A DNA stretch of 64,000 bases from Pelagibius sp050043265 (GCA_050043265.1 JBHJIR010000005.1:1-64000); one strand, 5' to 3'. Positions 15,263 to 24,177 are shown, numbered from the stretch's first letter. The notes: generated by a model not told the origin, from the letters alone. Program-made: numbers and translations.

Positions 15263-15694
15263 CTAAAACGACACGCACTGCTCCCCGGCATCAACCCGCA
15301 TGACGCTCTGCTGGTCGAAGCGGTCCTTGTAGGCGGCGCGGATGTCCTGGATCGCCGCTTCCTTCTCCGCCGAGGGCTCGTAGAGCACGAGCAGCACCGC
15401 CGAGGTTTCCTTGGTGACGACGCCCTGGCCGTTGCGCCACTGACCGTTGCCCTGCAGCACGGTGAGGCCGTCGGGAAAGCGCGGCGTCACCTCTTCGTCC
15501 AGGAAAGCGCCCCACTCCGCGGCGGTGACCGGCGCGCCGCCGGGCCGCTGGGTGCCGAAATAGAGTTCCAGCCGCGCCATCGCAAAGGCGCCCTCGGCGC
15601 AGTCCAAAGCAAACGCCGGCACGGACGGCGCGACGAGGCCAAGCGCCAGGACGACGACCGCAAAGCGCGCGCGGGCGACAGACGGGAAAGGCAT
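15263..15694 (-). CDS. Secreted DUF3574-family protein
   Basis: A 143-residue exported protein. I set the start at ATG 15694 because AGGAG lies seven bases upstream and a clean signal peptide begins there (FAVVVLALGLVAPSVPAFA); the frame runs on upstream without support. The mature part matches the DUF3574 pattern: an N-terminal LYFGTQRPGGAPVTAAEW, then FPDGLTVLQGNGQWRNGQG, KETSAVLLVLY and a C-terminal IRAAYKDRFDQQSVMRV. Two Cys, near the start and end of the mature chain, could form a disulfide. The function of the family is unknown. It is convergent with the acetyltransferase. Confidence 0.75.
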   Translation of the reverse strand: MPFPSVARARFAVVVLALGLVAPSVPAFALDCAEGAFAMARLELYFGTQRPGGAPVTAAEWGAFLDEEVTPRFPDGLTVLQGNGQWRNGQGVVTKETSAVLLVLYEPSAEKEAAIQDIRAAYKDRFDQQSVMRVDAGEQCVSF

Positions 15695-15942
15695 CGCGAA
15701 GCTCCTCATAACCAACGAAAAGCTGCGCCAGCAGACACCCTTGCCGTTGCCCCCGTCAACGGCCGCTTGCCGCTCGACGGGCATCAGGGCCGAAGAAGTG
15801 GTCGGCCCGGCTGGCCTGGGCGAAGCATCAGGTACCAGAAACTCTTGAACAGGTCCTGGCAGAACTCACCCCAGCTTCCCCGTTCTGACCCGCCCTTCCA
15901 TTACCCCACGCGGTCAGACAGAACGTGGGAGAGCTCTTGAAT

Positions 15943-16311
15943 CTACATCGCGCCAAAGACACCGATTAGGTCACCGCGGACACCAATGGTCTGCGGGATG
16001 CCGTCGCGGCTGCGCATGGCAAGACCGTATTCCCGGGTTTCGGGGTCGTAAAATTCGAGAAACGGTTCGGCTTCGGCCACGACCCAGTAATTTGCAGTCT
16101 GCGGTGGCGACATTCGCATCTGCTCCCCGGTGTCCTTAACGACGAAGCGCTGGGAGTACGGCGTGACCAGGGAAGCCCTGAGAGCAGCGATGGACTCTTG
16201 GACCTTAAACGTCGACCAGGGGATGCCAACGGTTGGACCCGGCTTCGGAGAGGCCGCCTCAAAGGCCACCAGGTCGTGCTGCACCATTTTTTCGATCTGC
16301 TCTGGAGTCAT
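15943..16311 (-). CDS. Hypothetical protein, second of a small overlapping pair
   Basis: A 122-residue protein of unknown function, soluble and without a signal peptide. Its sequence is less Ala/Arg-rich than most neighbours (PWSTFKVQESIAALRASLV, YWVVAEAEPFLEFYDPETRE). Its ATG overlaps the stop of the 77-residue frame upstream by four bases, so the two were once translated together. The look of both (small, acidic, isolated, compositionally different) recalls immunity-type cargo genes, but I see no toxin gene and no recognised domain. Confidence 0.5.
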   Translation of the reverse strand: MTPEQIEKMVQHDLVAFEAASPKPGPTVGIPWSTFKVQESIAALRASLVTPYSQRFVVKDTGEQMRMSPPQTANYWVVAEAEPFLEFYDPETREYGLAMRSRDGIPQTIGVRGDLIGVFGAM

Positions 16312-16541
16312 TGCGTTTTAGAACTGTTCTTTGTACTCGGAGAACCGGCCACGTTTCTCAGACACCGAAAGCGCCCTTTCGACAGCGCCTCCTCGGGCGA
16401 GAAGACCGGTTCCGCATAGAACCCCGGGTCCGGGCCCTGGTACCAATCCTCCCAGCGGGTGATCACCTCATAGCTGCCGAAGTGAGCGATTTGGTCGAAG
16501 GAGGCCGCGATCTCGAACACATCCATCATGCGGTTGCGCAC
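16308..16541 (-). CDS. Small hypothetical protein, possibly 5'-truncated
   Basis: A 77-residue frame whose only nearby start is GTG 16541, with no ribosome site. Coding-like sequence continues upstream of that codon for about ten residues (RDRLPDQRV before RNRMMDVFEIAASFD) until in-frame TGA and TAA codons, suggesting the original N terminus is lost. The protein has an acidic, aromatic core (YEVITRWEDWYQGPDPGFY) and an oddly polar tail. It overlaps the downstream hypothetical gene by four bases. It could be a gene remnant, or a real gene with an unrecognised start. Confidence 0.35.
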   Translation of the reverse strand: MRNRMMDVFEIAASFDQIAHFGSYEVITRWEDWYQGPDPGFYAEPVFSPEEALSKGRFRCLRNVAGSPSTKNSSKTQ

Positions 16542-16813
16542 CCGCTGGTCCGGAAGTCGATCGCGACTTCAATATTATGCCACCCTGGGTGGAAAGCTTG
16601 AACTGTTAAACGCAATTATCATTTCTCTCTATTCAATCGCAACGCCCTAACCCTATTGGCCAAGTAGCCGCGTGCGGCTGAATTTGCTTATCTTCACTGT
16701 AAAATAGGATCGCCCGCGGTTGCTGCCAGGCACTGGTGGGCGGCCCGCCGCGCGGATCCCGCAATAGTCCAGGGCGTGCCGTGACGCTCGCGAAAGCGTT
16801 TGGAGATCTGGTC

Positions 16814-18166
16814 ATGACCGTAAAGTCCGCTGCTCCCGAACCCCGTACCGCTTGCGGCCGCCGCTGGCATCCTGCCGTTCTTGCGGCCGTTCTTGCGGCT
16901 GGCGGCGCCATGCTGGCCGCTGCCCCGGCCCTGGCAGACGAGACCTGCCAGTCGCCCTACATGGCCAAGATCACCGGTGAGGAAGAATACGTCTACATCT
17001 GGACACTCGGCATGGAGGGTCTCGGCGACGGCTCCGACAAGCTGGTGACCGTCGACGTGCGCACCGGCTCGCCGACCTTCGGCCAGGTCATCGACGTCGA
17101 TTCCGTGGGCGGCCGCAACGAGGCGCACCACGGCGGCCTCACCGACGACCGCCGGCTCTACTGGGTGTCGGGGCTGGACAGCAACAGGATATTCCTGTTC
17201 GACATTGCCGGCGATCCGGCCAACCCGAAGCTGGTGAAAACCATCGATGATTTCGAGGAAAAGAGCGGCGGCGTGGTCGGCCCGCACGGCGCCTATGCGC
17301 TGCCCGGCCGCGTGCTGATCTCCGGCCTGTCCAACAGCGCCGACAAGACGGGACGCAGCGCCCTGGTCGAGTACACCAACGATGGCGCGTACATCGCCAC
17401 CCACTGGATGCCGACCAAGGAGAACCCGCAAGGCGCCGCGAATGCCGAGAAGGCCGACGGCTACAGCTACGACGCCCGGGTGCTGCCGCGTCGCAACGTC
17501 ATGCTGTCGTCTTCCTTCACCGGCTGGAGCAACTACATGCGCCCCCTGGGCGACGTGGTGAAGGACCCCGAGGCGATGAAGGCCTTCGGCAACACCATGG
17601 TGCTGTGGGACTTTCATGCCCGCCAGCCGCGCCAGGTCTTCGAGGTGCCGGGAACGCCGCTGGAGGTGCGCTGGGCCTGGGGGCCGAACAACAACTACGC
17701 CTTCACCTCGACGGCGCTGACGTCCCAGATCTGGCTGGTCTACGAGGACGAGAACCAGAAATGGCACGCCGAAGCGGTCGCCGATATCGGCGATCCGGCC
17801 ACGCTGCCGCTGCCCGTCGACATCAGCCTCAGCGCCGATGATTCCACGCTGTTCGTGAACAGCTTCCTGGACGGGATGACGCGGGTCTTCGACGTCACCG
17901 ATCCGCATCATCCCAAGCAGATCTACGACAAGAAGATCGCCAGCCAGGTGAACATGGTCTCGCAGAGCTGGGACGGGAAGCGGCTCTACTACACCTCCTC
18001 GCTGCTGGCCAACTGGGACAAGACCGGCGACGACAACGAGCAGTTCCTGAAGGCCTACTTCTGGGACGGCAAGGAACTGAAACCGCGCTTCGAGATCGAC
18101 TTCATCGCCGCCGGCCTCGGCCGGCCGCATCTCATGCGCTTCGGCTCCGCGGCGCTGTACAACTGA
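16814..18166 (+). CDS. mtoX: Methanethiol oxidase / selenium-binding protein 56 family
   Basis: A 450-residue protein of the SBP56 family. Bacterial members (MtoX) oxidise methanethiol to formaldehyde, hydrogen sulfide and hydrogen peroxide in the periplasm and need copper. I chose ATG 16814 for its GGAG site and because a signal peptide follows (HPAVLAAVLAAGGAMLAAAPALA, cut before DETCQSP). Family landmarks are visible: NEAHHGGLTDDRRLYWVSG, GPHGAYALPG, WDFHARQPRQVFEVPG, QVNMVSQSWDGKRLYYTSS and a C-terminal GRPHLMRFGS. Conserved His occur in the HHGG, GPHG and RPHLMRFG segments. The SCO1/SenC gene 15 bases downstream supports the copper-enzyme assignment. The family name does not imply selenocysteine. 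Confidence 0.88.
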   Translation: MTVKSAAPEPRTACGRRWHPAVLAAVLAAGGAMLAAAPALADETCQSPYMAKITGEEEYVYIWTLGMEGLGDGSDKLVTVDVRTGSPTFGQVIDVDSVGGRNEAHHGGLTDDRRLYWVSGLDSNRIFLFDIAGDPANPKLVKTIDDFEEKSGGVVGPHGAYALPGRVLISGLSNSADKTGRSALVEYTNDGAYIATHWMPTKENPQGAANAEKADGYSYDARVLPRRNVMLSSSFTGWSNYMRPLGDVVKDPEAMKAFGNTMVLWDFHARQPRQVFEVPGTPLEVRWAWGPNNNYAFTSTALTSQIWLVYEDENQKWHAEAVADIGDPATLPLPVDISLSADDSTLFVNSFLDGMTRVFDVTDPHHPKQIYDKKIASQVNMVSQSWDGKRLYYTSSLLANWDKTGDDNEQFLKAYFWDGKELKPRFEIDFIAAGLGRPHLMRFGSAALYN

Positions 18167-18181
18167 GAGCGGAAGCAGACC

Positions 18182-18868
18182 ATGCGGATCATTGGCATCC
18201 TGGCCGGAACGGTCGCCGCCGCCTTAGCCGCCGGCCCCGCCCTCGCGCACGACCCGGCGTCCCACGCCGTCACCAGGATCGAGGGCCCGGCGGACGACTA
18301 CGTCTACCAACTGGCGCCACCCGGCAGCTACGCCCTGCCGCGGATCAAGCCGGCGGCCGTCCTGGGCCTGCTGGATGAGTCCGGCGCGCCCGTCGACCTG
18401 AAGGCGGTCTTCGCCGGACGCCTCACCCTGCTCTCCTTCATGTACACCCGCTGCGGCGATGCCTGCCCCCTGGCCGCCCTGCGCCTGGCCGACCTGCAGC
18501 GCCTCGCGTCCGAGGAGCCCGCCCTCGCCCAACGGGTCCAGATCGTCTCGCTGAGCTTCGATCCCGATTATGACACCCCGACCGTGATGGCTGAATACGG
18601 CGAGATGATGCGCCTGCCCGATGTTGCCGCCCCGCGCTGGCTGTTTCTCACGGCGCCCGACAGCGAAAGCCTGGCGCCGCTGCTCGCCGCCTACGACCAG
18701 CCGGTCGCGCGCGCGGCTGCCGACTCCGTCAGCGGCCCCTTCAGCCACCTGCTGCGCGCCTTCCTCATCGACGCCAAGGGTGACATCCGCAACATCTACA
18801 GCGCGGACTTCCTCGACCCGCGCCTGTTGCTGAACGACCTGAAGACGCTGTCGATGGAAGGAAGCTAG
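18182..18868 (+). CDS. SCO1/SenC-family copper chaperone, partner of MtoX
   Basis: A 228-residue exported thioredoxin-fold protein. The signal peptide covers residues 1-22 (ILAGTVAAALAAGPALA). The copper-binding CxxxC is present in TRCGDACPLAALRL and the partner His is in GPFSHLLRAFLIDAKGD, so the metal site looks complete. Sco proteins deliver copper to cupredoxin-type sites. Here the chaperone should mature the methanethiol oxidase, since it starts 15 bases after that gene and no oxidase genes are near. The same gene pair is described for characterised MtoX operons, where a MauG-like gene is also found; none is seen here. Confidence 0.85.
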   Translation: MRIIGILAGTVAAALAAGPALAHDPASHAVTRIEGPADDYVYQLAPPGSYALPRIKPAAVLGLLDESGAPVDLKAVFAGRLTLLSFMYTRCGDACPLAALRLADLQRLASEEPALAQRVQIVSLSFDPDYDTPTVMAEYGEMMRLPDVAAPRWLFLTAPDSESLAPLLAAYDQPVARAAADSVSGPFSHLLRAFLIDAKGDIRNIYSADFLDPRLLLNDLKTLSMEGS

Positions 18869-18873
18869 GCCGC

Positions 18874-20481
18874 TTACGCCCGCGGCGTCTCCGCCTTCAC
18901 GCCCTCTTCTTCCAATTTGAACGGCGCCGGGGTGGCTGCACCGGCCACCGGCGAGGAGACGTCGCCCATGCCCCAGCAGCGGCCGCTCTCCGGATCGCGC
19001 GACACCCCTGAGGGACAGGAGTAGAGCTTGGGGAAGACCAGCTGCTGGGCCACCTCCAGCGTGAAGACCTTGCGCAGTTCCTCCAGCGCCGTCTCGCCCA
19101 TCGCCGGGTCGGCGCGCACCGAGCCGCGCCCCGAGGCATCGATGCGCGGCGTGTGGAAGGCCTCCTCCAGGCTCATGTCGTAGTCGAGCAGCAGCGCCGT
19201 GAGCTGCGCCGTGCAGGGTACGATGTGGTTGGCGCCCGAGGCGCCGACGGCGAAGAGCGCCTCGCCGTCGCGCGTCGCGATGGTCGGGCACATGTTCGAC
19301 GAGTTGATGCGCTTGCCGCCGGCCATCGACACCGGATTGCCCGGGCGCGGATCGAAGTAGGCGATGGAGTTGTTCATCAGCATGCCGGTCGAAGGCAGCA
19401 CCACGCCACTGCCGAAGCGGTTCAGCAAGGTGTAGGTCAGCGCCACCATGTTGCCCTCGCCGTCCACCGCGCTCATGTGCGAGGTGCAGCCACCCACCTG
19501 AACGCCACCGGTCTGGTCGAGACCGACCTTGGCCTTGTGTGTGGCGAAGGCCGCATCGAGGCCCCGGGCGTAGGCGATCCAGGTCTGCGGCCCGACATCG
19601 CTGCCCGGGTTCAGGTGCTTTTCTACATACTCCAGCATGTCGAGCAGGCGCACGCCGCCGGAGACCGCGCCCGCCGTATGAACGTCGGCGCCGCGGTGGC
19701 TGCCGCTCAGGGGCTCGTGCTCCTCGACTGCGTAGGCGGCGAGATCCTCGGCGGTGATTTTCGAGCCGCCGGCCTGCAGGTCCGCGGCGATCTGCCGGGC
19801 CAGCGCGCCCTCGTAGAAACTGCGCGGGCCCTCCGCCGCCAGGGTCTTCAGCGTCGCGGCGAGCGCCGGCAGCGGGCGGTAGCTTTCCGGCAGCGCCGGC
19901 ACGCCGCCCGGCAGATAGATTTCGCTGGCCGCCGGGTCGCGGCGCAGCAGGTCCATGGCGAGGCCAATTTGCAGGCTGGCGTGCCAGTCGACCGGCACGC
20001 CGCGGTCGGCCAGAGCAATGGCCGGTGCCACCACCCGCTGCCATGGCAGGCTGCCGAAACGCTCCAGCGCGCCACCCAGGCCCGCCACCGCGCCGGGCAC
20101 GGTGATCGAGCCGTAGCCACGCTCGTTGGCACGTTCCTTCACGCCGGGATAGAGCATCAGGGAGGGCGGCGCGCCGGGGTCGAGCGGATAGTCGGCGCTG
20201 TCGATGGCCTGCGGCAGCACACCCTGGAAGTTCAGCACCCGGGCGCGCTTCTCCTTGGCCAGCCAGACCACCATGAAGCCGCTGCCGCCCAGGCCGCACA
20301 TCCAGGGCTCCACCACGTTCAAGGCCATGGCGCAGGCGACCGCGGCATCGACCGCGTTGCCGCCCTCGGCCAGCATCGCCGCACCGGCGCGCGCCGCCAG
20401 CCAGTGCTGCGAGGCGACGGCACCCATCTTCGAGCTCACCGCACTCTTGCCGATCTCCCATTGCTCAACGTTGTCGTTCAC
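18874..20481 (-). CDS. Gamma-glutamyltransferase-family N-terminal-nucleophile hydrolase (no signal peptide)
   Basis: A 535-residue member of the GGT superfamily. Proenzymes self-cleave before a Thr that becomes the nucleophile; here the matching residue is Thr333 in GGCTSHMSAVDGEGN. Other landmarks are GGNAVDAAVACAMALNVVEP, GLGGSGFMVVW and the substrate-site MAGGKRINSSNMCPT. Unlike classic GGT there is no signal peptide, so it should be cytoplasmic. Such forms include acylases and oxamate amidohydrolase (HpxW), so glutathione need not be the substrate. The start is GTG 20481 with AAAGG eight bases upstream. It is convergent with the SCO gene and divergent from the broken rraA-like gene. Confidence 0.85.
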   Translation of the reverse strand: MNDNVEQWEIGKSAVSSKMGAVASQHWLAARAGAAMLAEGGNAVDAAVACAMALNVVEPWMCGLGGSGFMVVWLAKEKRARVLNFQGVLPQAIDSADYPLDPGAPPSLMLYPGVKERANERGYGSITVPGAVAGLGGALERFGSLPWQRVVAPAIALADRGVPVDWHASLQIGLAMDLLRRDPAASEIYLPGGVPALPESYRPLPALAATLKTLAAEGPRSFYEGALARQIAADLQAGGSKITAEDLAAYAVEEHEPLSGSHRGADVHTAGAVSGGVRLLDMLEYVEKHLNPGSDVGPQTWIAYARGLDAAFATHKAKVGLDQTGGVQVGGCTSHMSAVDGEGNMVALTYTLLNRFGSGVVLPSTGMLMNNSIAYFDPRPGNPVSMAGGKRINSSNMCPTIATRDGEALFAVGASGANHIVPCTAQLTALLLDYDMSLEEAFHTPRIDASGRGSVRADPAMGETALEELRKVFTLEVAQQLVFPKLYSCPSGVSRDPESGRCWGMGDVSSPVAGAATPAPFKLEEEGVKAETPRA

Positions 20482-20615
20482 TGTGCTGCCTTTCTTCTAC
20501 CCGTCTTCCGCCGGCCGGCCCCTGCCGGCCATCTGATCTGCAAAACTTGCCTGTGCAATCTCCGCCGCCGCCCGCTATGAAAGGAGCCGGCAGACATACA
20601 GTGGAGTATTGCACG

Positions 20616-21284
20616 ATGACCTATGTGACCAATCCCATGCCGGCGCAGATCGCCGCCTCCCTTCAGGAAAAAGCCGGGCGCGCCGAAACCGCGACCATCG
20701 GCCACCGCCGCCACATGGGCTTTGCCGACAAGGCCATCCAGTGCGTCCAGCCCGGCCGGCGCGTCGCCGGCACCGCCGTCACCCTCGCCCTGCCCGGTCA
20801 GGACTCCCCGCTGCTGCACCACATCATACAGTTTCTGCGCCCCGGCGACGTCCTGGTGATCGACCGCCTGGGCGACACCAAGCACGCCTGACTGGGCGGC
20901 GGTGTCTCCGCGGCGATCAAGGCGACCGGCTGCAGCGCCGTGGTCATCGACGGTCCCTGCACCGACGTGCCGGAGATCGAGGAACTGGACCTGCCGGTCT
21001 GGTGCCGCGGCACCGCGCCGATCACCACCCGGCTGTACGACATCGGCGGCAGCTTCAACGTGCCGGTCGCCTGCGGCGGCGCCGTGGTGATGCCCGGCGA
21101 CGTCGTGCTGGCCGACTTCAGCGGCGTGCTGATCAAGACGCCGGCCGAGGCCGGCGCCGACATCGACTGGGCGCTGGGCAAGCAGGCCGCCGAGCCCGAG
21201 GGGCACAAGCGGCTTCTGGCCGGCGAGCGGCTCGGCGAGCGCACCGGCGCCAGCGCCATGGTGCTGGCAAAGCAGCAAGGCTGA
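20616..21284 (+). pseudogene. RraA-family aldolase/decarboxylase-like gene with in-frame TGA
   Basis: A ~222-codon gene of the RraA/HMG-aldolase-like family, interrupted by TGA at 20889-20891. The first part (92 codons from ATG 20616: MTYVTNPMPAQIAASL...PGDVLVIDRLGDTKHA) and the second (LGGGVSAAIKATGCSAVVIDGPCTD...) are in the same frame and together make a full-length family member. Relatives usually carry Cys-Trp-Gly after the HA; the sequence TGACTGGGC here is what TGCTGGGGC becomes after one A insertion and one G deletion. It may be a true pseudogene, a sequencing error or an unusual recoding site. The catalytic DGPCTD region and the rest are well preserved. Confidence 0.75.
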
Positions 21285-21290
21285 CCCCCG

Positions 21291-22592
21291 TCAGTTCATG
21301 ATGATCGAGGTATCCGGCCCCAGCACCAGATCGGGCAGCCACAGGGTCAGCGCCGGCACGTAGGCGATCAGGCTCAGCACCACGATCAGCGGGATCAGGA
21401 AGGGCAGCACCGCCATGGTGACCTTCTCGAAAGGCACCTTGCCGACCTCCACCATGATGTAGAGGCCGATGCCCATCGGCGGCGTGGCGATGCCGATGAG
21501 CAGCGCCAACTGCAGGATGATGCCCAGATGCACCCGGTCGACGCCAAAGCTGTCGGACACCGGCAGCAGCATGGGAACCAGCATCAGCTTGGCCGGCACA
21601 CCCTCGACCACGCAGCCGATCAACAGCACGAAGACCATCACCAGGGCGAGGAAAACGGCCCGGCTGTCGGTGATCGAGAAGATCGCGTCGCCGAGGATCT
21701 GCGGCACCTGCTCGATGGCCAGCAGCCAGCCCATGGCGATGGAAAAGCCGATGATGATCATGACCACCGAGGTCATCAGCATGGTATCGGTCAGCGCCTG
21801 CCACAGCTTCGCGACCGTCAGGCTGCGGTAGGCCGCGCCCAGCACCAGGGTGTAGAGACAGGCCAGCACGCCGGCCTCGGTCGCCGTCACGAAACCGCCG
21901 AGGATCGAGCCGAGGATGATGCCCGGTGCGACCAAGGCCAGAATCCCGTCGGTGCCGGTGCGGACCACCGTCGCCATGTCGGCCCGGGGCTGGGTCGGGA
22001 AGTCGTGCTTCACCGCCAGCAGGCGATTGAAGACCATCAGCCCGAAGCCGACGATCAGGCCGGGAATGAGCCCGGCCAGGAACATGCGTTCGATCGACTG
22101 CTGGGCCAGGAAGGCATAGACCACCAGGCCGATGGAGGGCGGGATGATCGGCCCCACCACCGCCGAGGCGACGGTGACGGCGGCGGCGAATTCCGGCTTG
22201 TAGCCACGCTCGGTCATCGCCTTGATTTCGATGGTGCCGAGGCCGGCGCAGTCCGCCACCGCGGCGCCGGAGACCCCGGCGAAGATCATCGAGGACAGCA
22301 CGTTGACCTGCGCCAGCCCGGCCTTGAAGTGGCCGACCAGGGCGTTGGCGAAGTTGAAGATGCGGTCGGTCATGCCGACCACGTTCATCAGGTTGCCGGC
22401 CATGATGAAGAAAGGCACCGCCGCCAGGGAGGGCTTGTTGACCCCTTCCAGGATCTGCTGCGGCACGATGTAGAGCGCGTCGGAGAAGTCCGAGGTGGCG
22501 AAGGCGAGCAGCACCGCCGCGCCGATCGACATGGAAACCGGCACCCTCAGCAGGATGAGCGCGATGAAGGCGGCAAAGAGGATGAATGCCAT
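21291..22592 (-). CDS. dctM: TRAP transporter large permease (DctM)
   Basis: A 433-residue, strongly hydrophobic permease of the DctM family and the main translocation subunit of a TRAP transporter. Typical segments are RVPVSMSIGAAVLLAF at the N terminus, FFIMAGNLMNVVGMTDRIF, GVSGAAVADCAGLGTIEIKAM and IIPPSIGLVVYAF. Length and ~12 membrane segments are usual. It is the last of three genes and starts 12 bases after dctQ. The solute cannot be read from this subunit. Confidence 0.92.
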   Translation of the reverse strand: MAFILFAAFIALILLRVPVSMSIGAAVLLAFATSDFSDALYIVPQQILEGVNKPSLAAVPFFIMAGNLMNVVGMTDRIFNFANALVGHFKAGLAQVNVLSSMIFAGVSGAAVADCAGLGTIEIKAMTERGYKPEFAAAVTVASAVVGPIIPPSIGLVVYAFLAQQSIERMFLAGLIPGLIVGFGLMVFNRLLAVKHDFPTQPRADMATVVRTGTDGILALVAPGIILGSILGGFVTATEAGVLACLYTLVLGAAYRSLTVAKLWQALTDTMLMTSVVMIIIGFSIAMGWLLAIEQVPQILGDAIFSITDSRAVFLALVMVFVLLIGCVVEGVPAKLMLVPMLLPVSDSFGVDRVHLGIILQLALLIGIATPPMGIGLYIMVEVGKVPFEKVTMAVLPFLIPLIVVLSLIAYVPALTLWLPDLVLGPDTSIIMN

Positions 22593-22604
22593 AAATGGGA
22601 ATCC

Positions 22605-23159
22605 CTAGCTGTCGACGGCCGGGAGCGTATGCGGCTCCGGCCAGCCGAAAGCGGCCTTCAGGAAGTCCACCAGCGCATTGACGAAGATGAGCAGGCAGGA
22701 GATGCCGAGCGGCAGCGAGAGCGTGTAGCGCGGCAGTTCGCCCCACGGCGAGGTAACGGCATCGATGACCCCGACCTGGGATTCGATGATGGTCGGCATC
22801 TGCCACAGGATCATGCCGGTGACCGCCATGGTGACGAGGGCGGCGAAGTAGCGGGTGCCCGTCATCGCCCAGCTGCCGAGCCGCATGGCCACGAAATCGA
22901 CGGCGATGTCCTTGCGGAAGCGGTAGACCGCGTAAAAGCCGAAAAAGGCCATCCAGACGAAGAACTGCATCGTCCAGGGCCAGATCCAGTAGAACGACAG
23001 GTGGAACGGCCGCAGCACGATGGTTGCCGCGGTGCCCACCAGCATCAGCAGCAGGCAGAGATTGGCGACGACCAGGAAGAGGCGCCCGAGTCCCTCGAGC
23101 GCCCCATCCAGACGAACCAGCGCGGCCGGGCCAGGCCCCGGCCTCCCATCCCTCAGCAC
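22605..23159 (-). CDS. dctQ: TRAP transporter small permease (DctQ)
   Basis: A 184-residue protein with four membrane segments, as expected for DctQ: residues ~25-50 (LFLVVANLCLLLMLVGTAAT), the aromatic stretch FYWIWPWTMQFFVWMAFFGF, then the conserved YRFRKDIAVDF loop, and two more helices. It pairs with DctM. The start is GTG 23159, eight bases after the end of dctP, fitting a three-gene operon in P-Q-M order. Confidence 0.88.
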   Translation of the reverse strand: MLRDGRPGPGPAALVRLDGALEGLGRLFLVVANLCLLLMLVGTAATIVLRPFHLSFYWIWPWTMQFFVWMAFFGFYAVYRFRKDIAVDFVAMRLGSWAMTGTRYFAALVTMAVTGMILWQMPTIIESQVGVIDAVTSPWGELPRYTLSLPLGISCLLIFVNALVDFLKAAFGWPEPHTLPAVDS

Positions 23160-23166
23160 AGCCGGA

Positions 23167-24177
23167 TCAATGGGCGCGCGTGGCTTCGACGGCGGCGAGG
23201 AAGCCCTTCGGCAGTTCGCCCCTTTCTTCCATGTCCTTGTAGAAGGCGGCCATGGCCTTGATCAAAGGCTGGCGGTCGATTTCCGTGAAAGTGACGCCCT
23301 TGGCCTCCATACGGGCGATCGACTCTTCAGCCGACTTGCCCATCAGGTCCTGGCTGTAGGTCCCGGCATCCGCCTGGGCCTTCAGCAGCGCCGCCTGCAG
23401 ATTCTCCGGCAACTTGTCGAAGGCCTTCTGATCCATCATGAAGGCAACGGACTGGTAGTACTCGTCGTGGCGGATGATGTGCGGCGCCACCTCGTAGAAG
23501 CGCATGCTTTCCACCAGGGCGATGGGGCTGTTCACCGCATCGACGATATGCTTGTCGATGGCCTGATAGGTGTCGGTCCAGGCCAGGGTCTTCACCTCGG
23601 CGCCGAGATGCGTCCAGGTGTCGATGGCCAGCTTCGACGGGTGCATGCGCAGCTGGATGCCTTGCATGTCGTCGAAGCTATGGATGTCCTTGTTGGCGAC
23701 CATCACGCGGTAGGGGCCGCGCACGATGGCGGTGGGATCGCCCAGCACGCCGACGCCGGCCTCCTCGGCCACCGTCTTGAACCAGCCCTTGGCCATGTCG
23801 CTGTTCACGAAGCGGTTCCAGTGGTCGTAGTCGTCGAACAGGAAGGCGGCGCTGATCCAGCCGATATCGTCGACCCACTTCTTCATGTAGGTCGAGCCTT
23901 CGGCGTAGAGCTGCACCGTACCGATCTTCAGCTGCTCCATGACCGCGTCGGTCTTGCCGAGCTGTTCGTTGGGATAGACCTTGATGGTCAGGTCGCCGCC
24001 GCTGTATTCGCCGGCCAGGTCGGCGAACTTCTGGAACACTTTGCCTTCCGGGCTGTCCGGCGGCATCTTGTGGGCCATCCGCCACTCTTCGGCGGTCGCG
24101 CTGCCGGTCAGCAGCAGGCCGGCGGTCAGCGCCGCCCCCAGCACTCCGATGAAGCCCCGAACCTTGGTCGTCGTCAT
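23167..24177 (-). CDS. dctP: TRAP transporter solute-binding protein (DctP)
   Basis: A 336-residue periplasmic binding protein. I chose ATG 24177 because GAGGGGG lies six bases upstream and a signal peptide begins there (FIGVLGAALTAGLLLTGSATA, cut before EEWRMAHK). The DctP domain shows FADLAGEYSGGDLTIKVYPN, GTVQLYAEGSTYM and the helix IQLRMHPSKLAIDTWTHLGA, which carries the Arg that normally binds the solute's carboxylate. Substrates of the family are small organic acids. The adjacent RraA-like gene and CoA transferase hint at a dicarboxylate or hydroxy acid, but only by association. Confidence 0.9.
   Translation of the reverse strand: MTTTKVRGFIGVLGAALTAGLLLTGSATAEEWRMAHKMPPDSPEGKVFQKFADLAGEYSGGDLTIKVYPNEQLGKTDAVMEQLKIGTVQLYAEGSTYMKKWVDDIGWISAAFLFDDYDHWNRFVNSDMAKGWFKTVAEEAGVGVLGDPTAIVRGPYRVMVANKDIHSFDDMQGIQLRMHPSKLAIDTWTHLGAEVKTLAWTDTYQAIDKHIVDAVNSPIALVESMRFYEVAPHIIRHDEYYQSVAFMMDQKAFDKLPENLQAALLKAQADAGTYSQDLMGKSAEESIARMEAKGVTFTEIDRQPLIKAMAAFYKDMEERGELPKGFLAAVEATRAH

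Noticed and set aside
16736..16813. N-terminal extension of the methanethiol oxidase
   Set aside because: The frame is open upstream, but ATG 16814 has the GGAG site and is directly followed by the signal peptide; an added 26 residues would spoil export.
18182..18868. Cytochrome oxidase assembly role for the SCO protein
   Set aside because: No oxidase or heme-biosynthesis genes are near, and the gene directly follows the copper enzyme MtoX, which explains its presence.
20889..20891. Selenocysteine insertion at the TGA of the RraA-like gene
   Set aside because: Relatives have Cys nearby and an SBP56 gene lies close, but the downstream sequence offers only a four-pair GCGG/CCGC stem, the next codon also departs from the family's Trp, and the SBP56 name does not imply selenium use. 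An indel pair explains the change better.
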